Assembly: GCA_905221605.1 (NCBI GenBank)
Contig: CAJNDS010002069.1
Location: 518,529-580,528, forward strand
From: Symbiodinium natans
Taxonomy: Eukaryota > Sar > Dinophyceae > Suessiales > Symbiodiniaceae
DNA: 62,000 nt
Direction of reading: 5' to 3'
This document shows positions 12,401-24,400 of this stretch, piece by piece. How positions within the stretch are numbered: the stretch's first letter is position 1; each line of letters begins with the position of its first letter. Made by a program: the position numbers and the translations under genes. The notes below the pieces were generated by a model, which saw nothing but the letters and a program-made list of their open reading frames with translations, was not told the DNA's origin and searched no databases.

Positions 12401-15400
12401 AATGTCTGTGCTGACGGGTCATCTACTGCAGGCCCTGCTCAACTTTTCCTACCACCTCGCCTGCGGAAACACGGATGAGGAGCAGCTGTGCTTGGGGGGG
12501 ATCGTGTTGTGAGGGGCAGGTGGCCCTAAACCCTAAACCCTAAACCCTAAACCCTAAACCCTAAACCCTAAACCCTAAACCCTGAACCGCTAATCCGGAG
12601 AGCGTGAGGTGCTGAGCTGAGTACCCCCCTGAGGCATACAAGAGCGTCAAAGGCGTTCGCTCGACTGGAGTCTGGGAGAGCATGTCCAAGATGTGTGTAG
12701 CTCGACTGGTTTAGAGTTTAGGGTTTAGGGTTTAGGGTTTAGGGTTTAGGGTCCCAGCATTCTCAGCTCTCGTAGCACCCATGTGTTGCTGAGTTCTATG
12801 AGATGCAAAGTCGTGGTTCTCAGGTGAAGACAGGCCGCTTGGATGCTACTTGTCCGCAATTCGGCTCACGAGTAGCAAGACCTTGTTGCGCGCTGCAGCC
12901 ACATGTGCGCAGGAAGTAAGCACTACTTGAACCCTCGTACAAGGGTTCAGGGTCATAGCCGAGGCATTTACCATTTTAACATAAACTACTGTGCCCCCCC
13001 TCCCAACGCTGAACTTTCAACTTTGTTTGGTGGTCAGGGGCCCTAAGCCCCAAACACAAAAACCTTAGAATGAACGCAAGCCTGATGCATCCTGATGCTT
13101 TACCGTACCGTTCGCTTGCAATTGCAGCCGCCAACCCACAACCCGCAAGTCAAGACTCTGCTAGGAACCTGAACAGGAGCTCCAACTTAGAGTCAGCAAC
13201 CCCCCACCCGGCCCACGCGCCCTAAACCCTAGACCCTAAACCCTAAACCCTAAACCCTAAACCCTAAACCCTAAACCCTAAACCCTAAACCCTAAACCCT
13301 AAGCCCTAAGCCCTAAGCCCTAAACCCTAAACCCTGAACCCTAAACCCTAAACCCTAAACCCCACATGCCAGGTGGCCCAGAAGTGCCTGGGACAGATGG
13401 GGCACGCCCGTGCTGCTGGAGCACTGCGTGCCTGCCTGGAGCAGGAGACCGAGGCCCCCGTGGCGGGTGGAAGCTCCGGGGTTAGGGTTTAGGGTTTAGG
13501 GTTTAGGGTTCAGGGCTTAGGGTTTAGGGTTCAGGGCTTAGGGTTTAGGGTTTAGGGTGTAGGGTTAGACCCCTAAACCACTGAAACTCTCGATTCTAGA
13601 TGGAAGAGACTCGACGAATGTTGCACTGGGTTCAGTAAAGGGCCCCCGCCCCTAAGCAAATCTGGGACCCTCTCTAAATTCGATAAAGAAATGGACCCTT
13701 TCACGAAATTTGTTGGGGGCCTCATCTTGTCAGATGATTTAGAAATGGTTGTTGATGGAAGTGGCCAGACATAGCTTCACGGATTCTCCGGGCTGGGGCT
13801 GCCTAAGATTCCTGGAGCCCAAGGCCCCTTAAGGCCGTCAGCTGAGCCTGAGAGAAGCTCTGTACCTGAGTTTTTTGGGGAAGAACCTCAGACTGCTGGC
13901 TTAGGCTCGCTCAGGAGTGAGACAAACCCTAAACCGTTATAACCCTTACAAACAAACCTTCAAGCAGACAACCCTCCGGAAGTTGTGATTATAGCGGCCC
14001 CAACAAACCGAGTTCGCAGAGTAGTCCCGGGAGGTAAACAAACTAAAGCCATTGCCAAATTCGTTGGGAGGGAGATGGGCTCTCGTTGCTGTAGATGCGC
14101 TGCCAGCGCCTGGGGAGACTGCGAGATCACTGTGAAGAATCAGGAGGGGTAATGCGCTGAAGATAGTGTGAGGGTTGTAGGGTTGTTAAGCATGCTTGCT
14201 TGCGGTTGTACTGGTCCCAGCTGCGAACAGGATGACCTTGATGTTCTTGCGCCAATTTCTTTCATGCACAGCACCACAGATACAGCGCGGAGACAGAACC
14301 AGAGCAGAGCCCAGAGGCACAGAGCAGAGCACAGAGGCACAGAGCAGAGGGACCCTACAGCGTCAGGCACGCTTGGCAATTGTTGCCGTTCACCTGGACA
14401 TGGTCGATGATGCGGAGCAGTTGTTGCTAGCCTGGCGGAGTTGTGCGAGCATGTGTCGGCATTACGGTGAGCATGGCAGTAAGCATGAAGCGGTTAAGAG
14501 GTTAGGATGCTGCAGGTTTGTGATTCGGCTCGTTGAGAACCATGCCAGGAAGAAGTGCGGAAGGTTCGACTTGCTGAATCAGCTGTACCAGGTCAGCTGC
14601 TCGAATCCTGAGAGCACGCAAAGAAAGCCGCTTTCCTGAACCGCCTGCTCATTACCCATGAGTTGTTGAGAGGCGTGTGGCTCGCCACCCGCTCAGATAG
14701 CTGCGGTGAACATGCCAAGTTTGTTGGCTCTGCCATCAAGCCTTTCGCACAAGTGCATGGCCGCCTTAGGTGGGAGAAGGCCCTGGAAATTGCGAAGACG
14801 AAGGACTGATTCAGGGCTTGGGAGGTACGGATGCAGGGTTCCGTGTAGGTTTCATTGCCTCCGAGCTCATAAACCCTAAGCCCTAAGTTGCATTCTGAGC
14901 ATCGCACTGTGTGAGGATCGCATTCATCTAAAGCCGACCCACTACGCTTACGCGCAGCACTGTGAGGCGGTGGAGGCGTCAGGGGAGGGCCTTAGGATGG
15001 TTTTAGGGGAGTTTAGGGTTTCAGTTTAGGGGGTCTAGTGGGGTTTTGTTCATGGTCCCAGTACTGATGTCAGGATGTGCAAGGAGCACTGACCCACTAT
15101 GAGCTCTCTGGTACCTACCGCACCGAGTCCCCGCGCCTGTTCGGGGCCTATCCAGGATCTGTGTGGAATCGGTTTCGTTCCGAGTGACGGTCGAGTCAGG
15201 ACAAGTGTCGGCGGTCACCTCGCGAGCAAAGAAAATCGCTGGGCGGAAAACAGACTAACAGATGCATACAACCCTGAACATTGGTGAACATTTGTTGCAA
15301 GTTGCGTGTCCTGTGAATAATCTGGGCCCTATACCGAATGGGACCGAGACCGGTCTCGGGGAGGTGTGGTGGGACTGAATGGTCTCTTCGAATTTGGGCG

Positions 15401-18400
15401 CTTGGGGCCAAAGAAGGCTCCCCTCTTCGTCCTGAATGCTTCGGGACAGAAAGGGCGGGAATGGGCTGGATGGTATTGGCTGGTACTGAACAGGCGGGAA
15501 TTGGGTGTCGCAGGCAGGGGCTCGGGTGTCTCTCTGCGGGCGTGGGTGGACCGCTCACATGGATTTTACATTTACCTGGGATGGGCTCCCTGTTTGTTCT
15601 CTTGACTCGTGTCGGACTCGATTTCTCGCTCAGTCTTGGCTGTTTGCTGACTCGGTCTTCTTTCATGTCTGATTCCGTCCACGCTGTTGCCGACACTGCC
15701 TTGAGTCGCGGAGAAACTTAGGCTCTGCTCCATGGGCATGACAGAGGCGCCATAGTGAGTTTGATTTGACTGAGCGACCTGGATGAGTTTGCCCTTTGCG
15801 TCTTAGATTCCAATCAGAACTGAACACTTTGGAGGACCTGGGTAGCTATGTTGAGCAGAGTGACGACTCGCAGCTTCACAGATGGTGCGCCGCTTGGAGA
15901 CTTGCCTCAGTACATACTCTTGCGCTGCCCATGAAGTCTAGATGACCAGGATGCAGGACTGGACGAAAGAGATCCAAGAGAGAGTGCAGATGCACATGCC
16001 TGCAGAAGCGACGCACAGGTATGCCCAGTACTTGGAGTCAAAGGCGGACTTGGATGGCGCCTCGCGAGAGTACAAGAAGGCCCGCACTCATCCAGACCCC
16101 CGAGCCGCAAACTCTCCAAGCCCCTTCACAGCTTTCAAAACCATCACGGCAGCTCCTATAACAGACCCTAGGGATTAGGGTTTAGGATTTAGGGTTGAGG
16201 GTTTAGGGCTTGGTTCAGGGTAAGCATAGTTTCAGTTTTTTAGGGTTTGGGGCTTCCGGGGTTTTGGGAGTTTTTTGGGGTTTCAGGGTTGAGGTGTTTC
16301 AGGGTTTCAGGGCTTTAGGCGTTCAGGATTTTTTGTCGCAGGGTTTGAGTGCTTCAATACTCTTCTCAAACTCTTCTCGACGTGTAAAGCGTCAAGACAT
16401 GGCAACAAAACCCTCGGACACACAAACCAGGTCCTTGGGTTTTTGTGTTTCAGGGGTTTTAGGGTTTCACGGTTTTAGGGCTTGAGGGTTTAGGGGTTTA
16501 GGGCTTTCGCTTTTTTTTTTTTTTCTAGGTTTTCACGGTTTAGGCGTTTAGGGTTTCAGGGCTTCACTTGTTTTAGGGTTTAGGGTTCAGGGGCTTGTAG
16601 GGTTTTAGGGGTTCAGGGTTTTCGGGTTTCTGGGTTTTGGGGTTTCGATGTTTTAGGGTTTCTGGGTGTAGGGTTTCAGAGTTTGAGGGCTTTAGAGGTT
16701 GTCGGGTTTTAGTCTTTGGAGGGCAATTTTAGGGTTTCAGGGCTTTAGGGGTTCAAGATTTTGGGATCACATGGTTTCAGGGCTTCATTGTTTAGGGCTT
16801 AGTGGTTTTTTATTAGGGTTTTAGGATTTTAGTCTGGGTTTCAGGGTTACGGCGTTGCGGGTTTTCAGGTTTAGGGTTTAGAGCTTTAGGGATTGTAGGG
16901 TTTCGGGGTTCAGTTCGTTAGGTTTCAAGTTTTCAGGGTTTAGGCTTTTAGGGTTTCAGGGATTTAGGGGTTTTAGGGTCTCAAGGATTTAGGGGTTCGG
17001 GTTTTAGGGTTTAGGTTTTTTAGAGGTTCAGGGTTTCAAGGCTTTGGTTTGGGGTCGCCCCTGAACGCCAGAAACCTACAACCCTGAGCCCCACAAACCT
17101 AAGCTCCTACAGCCCTGAACCCTAAAGCCCTAAATCCTAGGGCGCGTAAGCCCTACAGCCCTACAGCCCTCAAGCCCTGAAGCCCTAAAGCCCTAAAGCC
17201 GTGAACCCCAAACCCTAAACATGTAAGGCCTAACGGTCCACAATCCTAAAGCCCCAAGCCCTAAACCCTAAACCCCAAACCCTAAACCCTAAACCCTAAA
17301 CCCCAAAACCCAAAACCCTCAACCCTAAGGCCCCAAACCCTACAGGCTGGGGACTGGCTCAGCCTGTGCCGCGTCGCATGCTTCAACGAGGTGCCCCGTG
17401 GGGTTCAGGGTGTTCAGGGTTTAGGGTTTAGGGTTTAGGGAGTTAGGGTTTAGGGTTTGGGGAGTTTAGGGTTTGGGGAGTTTAGGGTTTAGGGTTTGGG
17501 GTTTAGGGTTTAGGGTTTAGGGAGTTTAGGGTTTGGGGAGTCTAGGGTTTTAGGAGTCTAGGGTTTAGGGAGTATAGGGTTTTGGGGAGTGTAGGGTTTA
17601 GGGAGTTTAGGGTTTAGGGAGTTTAGGGTTTGGGGAGTGTAGGGTTCAGGGAATTTAGGGTTTAGGGAGCTTCGGGTTTACACGATTTAGGGTTGGCTCT
17701 AGGGTTTGGGGGTTTAGGGTTTCGGGGTTCTGGGGTTTGAGGGGTTGAGTCCGCGAGTACTGACAGGATCTGGAGAGCGCGCAGAGGATCTGCGAGGACT
17801 CTCAGGAGACCCGACTTAGAATCTGGCTGGATATGAGGGTTTATGATGTTAGGGGTACCTTATTGGCGTCCTTGTTATGAGGGAATCCTACTGGGGTGGC
17901 CACTCGAAATCTCAGAAACAACATGCCAGCGGGCAGGATCAAGCAGCCTGCTACCACCTTGCCAGGCACTTGGAGGCCATGGAAGGGTCGTACTCCCAAA
18001 GCCCGAAACCCCAAGCTCTCAATAGGGTTTAGGGTTTAGGGTTTCGGGTCTCAATGTGAAGCCATAGTCCTATAAAGCTCAAAGCCCCAAGCGCCTGAAA
18101 CTGAAACCCCCAGCCCTTATAGACACCTTTCTTGAAGGCCGGAGGCAACTTCAAGGAGGCCATCCACTTCTTCCAGATGGCCGGGCGTGTGGGCCATGCG
18201 CTGCGCCTTGCTCAGGACAGTTGCTCACGGCCTTGGGGGGGTTTTAGGGGTTGAGAGCCCCTTGCAGGGCGTTTTTGCTGTCTCAATAACTAGTCTCAGG
18301 GAAATGCTAGGTTGTCTAGAAGCTGAGCATATCCGTCGGAAGACGCAGGGCCACGAAAACCCCTTTTTTTGGTGAGTCCTTCCATACTTTAGTTCAGGAG

Positions 18401-21400
18401 AACAACTTCGATGGAGATCTCATGAGCCTTGCACTCTCTGCAGATCCTCAGAGCATGGCGCAGGCACGACGGGATGCCAGGATATCTTCGACTACGGACA
18501 TGCAGAAGTGTGCAGTGCTGGTGTGCAGGCCGCCAAGTATTATGAGCAGCGTGGGCAGCCTCAGAAAGCAGCCGCAGCCCCAGATACCCCGACGGACGCA
18601 ACAGATGCAGACAGGCCCAACATTGTGCCAGACGCAAACCCGAGCCTTCAAGTGCGTGCGTGCCCAGACACACACACACACACACACTCACACACAGTCT
18701 CACTCCGAGCTGCAATTGTGCAGTGGATGCGAGGTCATTCTCTATCAGAAAGCTGGTCAGCAGAAGAGGCTGTGGTTGAAGCCCTGCAATACCACATGCT
18801 GCACTCCCTACAGCGCAGCCACCCCATGCAGCCTTTTCGAATCTTCCCATCCGCAGGGCACTGGAGTTGTGCTTCTCTGCACGGCTCTTCGATGCTCTGC
18901 GCAAGATTGCAGATGATCTCAGTGCAGAGAGTGTCGACAACTCAGTGTCGTACGCTCGACCTTCACACAGCATCGCTACAATCAGAGTTGTGTGGCTTTG
19001 GATGTAAAATGGAGAGCTCACTTTGATTTGAAGACAAACTTCCTGTAAGGGGGCTGTTTGCTTGCGCCTGACCCTAATCCCTCAGCCGCCGCCGCAGCCT
19101 GCAGCCGTGTGGTAGTCTGGGACGTTCACAGCTAACAAGCAAGACCACTAGAAAAGTCCGCACCTCAGACTCTCAGACTCCCTTATACAACGGCAAATCT
19201 GCAGATGAATTTCCTCCTTGCCTTGTGGCAGGCCATGGTGCACTACCCTGATGAGATTGAGTACTCCGAGCGCTACCAGGCGATTGTGATGGGGGTTTCC
19301 GAAATTAGGGGGTACATGACTGGGGTCTTTATTGCAATTCCATTTATCTTGGGGTCTATATTGGGGGCCCCTTCTTATCATACACACTCCCATATCTGCC
19401 ATGGTTGTCCTTGCAGGATGAGAGGTATGAGTACCGACACGTGATCTTGAACAAGCAGGCTGCAAAGGCGCACCGCGGAATCTTCTGGCCCTGAATGCTT
19501 GAAGCACTCAGCACCATACCTCCCTCTAAACACGTGAACGTCGGCTTGTTCCAAATTTGGTAGCTGCCGTAGTCTCTTAGAGCAGCATCCGCCTGTTCAG
19601 TCGCAGCTGCAGTAGCCTCTTTTGCAGGAAATCCCCTTGAAAGGGCTGATGTGCTCTTTTCTTGGGGTGCCCGCAAGCTTGCGATGGTGTAGAGACTCGA
19701 GAAGGGCCCCCGTCATGTCGAGTGTTCGGGGTTTAGGGAAGGTTAGGGTTAAATAAATCTGCATTTTGCAGGAAGTTTGGAAGATGACAGGGGGCGGCAA
19801 GCGTGGCGTGCTCAGCTCCTCTTGCCCTCACGTTCCCTCGCTTCGCACAGCCTTCGACCAGGCTTTCTTGCAGAAGACGAGTGGCGGAGCGTCACGTTGC
19901 TGCACAGGGCGAGGGAGACCTTCCGAAGAGAGTTCTTGCGCTAGTGAGCGAGTATAGTGGCTCCAAGTATAGAGTTTTAAGAGTGACTTCCTCCCCTTGC
20001 AGAGCCACAGCATGCAGAGGAGGTGGGGTCCCGTAGTTTTTGGCGAGTGTGATTTTATGGGCGCCTTGCGTATGTTGGGTGTCCTGTTGGGGAGAACGAA
20101 GGTCCTCTCTTAAAATGAACTCTTTGTGCTCAAGGTGGGCGTACAGCAAAGCCGTGGATGGGTCCACTATGAGTTCCATCGCCCTGAGCCGCACATTTTA
20201 CTCTTCAGGCCAGGCACTTAGAAGAGCAACCCGACTGTTGCTGGGCACCAGCTGACAAGGCGCCCCATTGGGACGGACCCTCTGACCGGACGTGTTCCCG
20301 CCGCCGTGACGGCCGCAGCCGTGGCAGCCTGACGCCCATAGCGAATCAGAACGACGTGCGAACATGAGAGCACCATGACCCGTCTTCGGTGATAGCGTTG
20401 GCGGTACAATTCACACTGCTGGCAACGTCATGGTATGTCAGCCAGGAGGAGAGAGAGCCCTACATATACATGTGTACACGTGTTCATGGTGCAAGCTGCC
20501 GAAGACGTGCAATAGTCTAGATCGCCGTCGGCTGCCAAAAAAACCGAGACCACCAGCAGCAAAGTACAGTTCGTTGGCTGCTGCAATACTATTAGCCCAT
20601 TTTAACCATATTAGGCCACTTAGGGGGGGCTTATCAGTGAGTTATAAGTACAGTTCTAATTGGTTCATAAGTACCATGAACCTCCAAGTTCGCGGTATGG
20701 TCTGGCAGCTTCCGCTTCTCTGAGAGAATTTCCAGGGGAAATCGGAAATTCGTTGATTGCCAATTCAGCTGCGGATCTCTCTGCAGCATCTAGCTGTGCT
20801 TCAGATGAAGTGCGACGCATCTGCGATTTTGATCGCAGCCTGTGTCAGATGATAGAAGCGCACCCTCAGGGGATGGTATCTGGCAGCATCAACTAGAGGC
20901 TTGTGAATGCTCTTTAGCCTCATACGCCGTGCAAAACTCAAGTAGGTGTGAGCGGATCATCTCCGAATGCCCCATCCTCTCGCATTCAGGGTGCAACGCG
21001 GCTGATGACGTCGAGCGCCGCGTGTCTTGCCTCTACGTTTGTCACCTGAGAGGCCTGCCTCTCAGGCCTCTCGCCCCGCACAGAAACCGGCCCTAACTGG
21101 TCTGGCTGCTGTGGAGCTTCTCCCAGAGACTGGCGGCCACGGAAAAGAAAGGCGAGCCTTGATTCCGAGGCCAAGCTTCCGCAGCTTAGTAAACTTAGGG
21201 CCATCGCGTGTCCTCCAAGTCTAGCCTGACAAGCGCCGAGGATCCTGCGATACTTGCGAAATGCGAATGCCCGAGAAGAGATTCGTTATCTGTTGTCGCC
21301 TTCTTGTAACGCGTGCGTTGCGCGGCCACCTGGTGCTTTCAACTTTCAGGTGCCGAGTTTTTCATGCAGCATGAGCAGCATGACAAAGCGGTCCACCTGT

Positions 21401-21438
21401 GCGAGACTCAGAATCTTGCGAATACAAGCTTCGTTTAA

Positions 21439-21485
<47 letters not shown>

Positions 21486-24400
21486 GAAGCAGAAGCGTGT
21501 GTGCCCCGAGGCTGTCCATCTCAAAGCAGTATGACAGAGCAGTGCAGCCACTTGTCCGCAGCAGGTTGTTCCAGCTTCTGACTTCATGCCGAAAATAGCG
21601 GTTGCAAGAGATTTGGCACGATCCCAGAAACATCAGCAGTGGCAAGTCAGCTTTCAGGCCACTGAGTGCCCGAGCGTTCAAGAACTTTGCTGCTTTTCGG
21701 GGCCCCGGCAAAGGCTATGCACTGAGCACGATGTCCACATCACCGAGGCGTTGCTGCCCCCCTGAAGCAGATGCTATAAAGGGTGGTTAGCAGACAACTA
21801 ACAACTATCTTGCTACATGGTTGCTGTTCCTTGCAGGTGTTCTGTTTGGATCTTAAGAAGCCCTTGTGAAAAAAGGAGACCGAAGCAGGGACCTTGATTC
21901 GTGTTTCTGCCATGCAGGACATGGCGGAGCGGATGACCCCAGACAAAGGTAGCCGCGGGCTGAGACGCAGATGATGGCCGAGTGAAGGCTTCGTGCGCTT
22001 GATGTCGATCTGCCCGAGGTATGGACGCCACCTCCAGGTCAGAGATTTTGCAGGAGATCTGGGGGTTCTGTATCAGGTCCCTTCTTGCGAAGGGAGTCAT
22101 AGCATGCAACACCTGGAAGGAAGTTCGGTTTAAGACGACACCCCTCCCCCCCCCCCCAACATCTTGAGGACTCCCCGACATGGATCGCTAAACCCTAAAC
22201 CCTAAACCCTAAACCCTAAACCCTAAACCCTAAACCCTAAGCCCTAAACCCTAAACCCTAAATCCTAAACCCTAAGCCCTAAGCCCTAAACCCTAAACCC
22301 TAAACCCTAAACCCTAAACCCTTTCGGAGGGCTCGCAAGGATGCCTGTCTTGGGAAGGACATTGGCAAGCTCTGCAAGAAGCAAGGATCCTTCCAGCTTG
22401 CCTGCAAGAAGTTCACCCAGGCCCAGACGGGCCAACACTGCAGATGTAATGTACAATATATAATATATAATAAATAATATCTAATGTCTAATATCTAATA
22501 TCTAATATCTAATATCTAGTATGCAATAATATGTAATGTATATAATATTATACTATTATAATATTATATGATTATCATATTATAATATTATAATAATATA
22601 TATATGATAATATATAATATATAATATATATTAAATATTAAAAATTATAGTATTATAGTATTATAATATTATAATATTAGAATAGTATAATATTATGATA
22701 TTATAATACTATGATATTATAATATTATAATATTATAATATTATATGTTTATAATATTATAATATTATAATATTATAATATTATAATATTATAATATTAT
22801 AATATGATAATATTATAATATTATAATATTATAATATTATAATATTATAATATTATAATATTATGAGATTACAACCTGTGACCTCTCCACAGTTCCCAGA
22901 CGTATTGCTGAAGCGAGGCCGGAGACAAGCTCAAGGCGACCCCTCTGCCAAGGGACTGCTTGCTGTACTGTACCGCTTGGGTTTAGGGTTTAGGGTTTAG
23001 GGTTTAGGGTTTAGGGTTTAGGGCCCTGAGCCTCATGGGCAAGGCGATGAAGAGCCTGCTTAACAGCGGCGATACAGAGAAGATCATCTTCTTCGCTGGC
23101 ACTGCGCGACAGTGCCATTCTCAGTCTCCGTGGGTGCGCAGGATCAGAGAACCGCCTAAGCCCTAAAACATCCTAACACCCTAAACCCTAAACCCTAAAC
23201 CCTAAGCCCTAAACCCTAAACCCTAAAACCCTAAACCAGACTCCAAACCGCAGACGCCTAACTCTGAATAACTAAGCCCGAAAGCAGCTGTAAACCCTAC
23301 TAACCCGGAGCAAGGCCCGACATCTACGTCTTGGCCGGGTGCGCCTGCGCAGACCAGACTGGCAGCAGCGCTCGAGCAGTTTGATGCCTGGGCCCCCCTC
23401 AGGAACTACCTGCAGAGCTTGGACTGTGAGCAACTTATTACGTGTCGTTTGCAAGAGTCTTGCGAGACACTGCAACTCCGCTTAAACTTGCAATCTTCGA
23501 CAGTTCTAAGGGCACGCTGATCCGGACATCATGAAGCTACTTGGACCAAAGCAGCATCCGCAAGACATCCTCTTGCCAGCGGGCTCGGAATCTGCATCCA
23601 AGGAACATCATTCAGTTCTACAGCAAAGCCAAGGCGGGACACGGAACAAGAGCCAAAACGTGCGTGATCAGGTTGACTTTGTGGCGTCATTGCCTGTCAG
23701 CATCATGGCAAACCTCTTTGAGCCTGCTGAATCCAGGCGTACGACAAATTGGCTTCCTTCTACGATGCTTGTGCTCAGGTGGAGTGAAAGGGGTCCAGGG
23801 AATGTCGGATAGCAACTACTTGTATGACATGTAATACCACTACATGTACCACGTGTACCACATGTACCACATGTGCTGCATGTGTTGCATCTGGTGCATG
23901 TGTTGAAGGTGTTGCAGGTGTTGCATGTGTTACAAGTGTTACAGGTGTTACAGGTGTTCCAGGTATTACCACTCCCGACTTGGCATCTGTCGTCTCTTGG
24001 CTTACTGCTCTTCAGAGTACACAGTGTGTACGGTTGCAGCACACGCTTCCGGAAGGTCAAAGGCTGGAAGCCTCCGGGAGATCTCAACTGAGCATGTTGG
24101 GGGGCTCCTGTGGCAGGTGGAGGTTGACGAGTACAGGGACTATGAGAAGGCGGGTGGCGCGCTGCGCGAGGCCTTGAAGTACATGGCCAAGGCTGGAGCC
24201 CCCGCAACATTGACAGAGTCTTGTAAAAGCAGGGTTTGTAGGGATATTTTGGGGTTTTCGGGGCAAGTCCATGCAGCTCAGGCAGCTGGCGACACTGCCG
24301 AAAGCGACGAGCGAGCCCTCCTGCCTTGGTTGCGGCTTTCGATTGAAACGGTGATCCAGCAGTGCTTCAATGGGCAAGGTGCAAGACGCCCCTTTCGGAA

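Noticed and set aside
18389-19021. 210-codon minus-strand ORF
   Set aside because: Antisense of IFT140 micro-exons and the (CA)n tract; plus-strand exons match a known family.
21254-21711. ORFs with poly-Leu, poly-Cys or poly-Ser runs
   Set aside because: Caused by the (CTG)16 repeat in an IFT140 intron.
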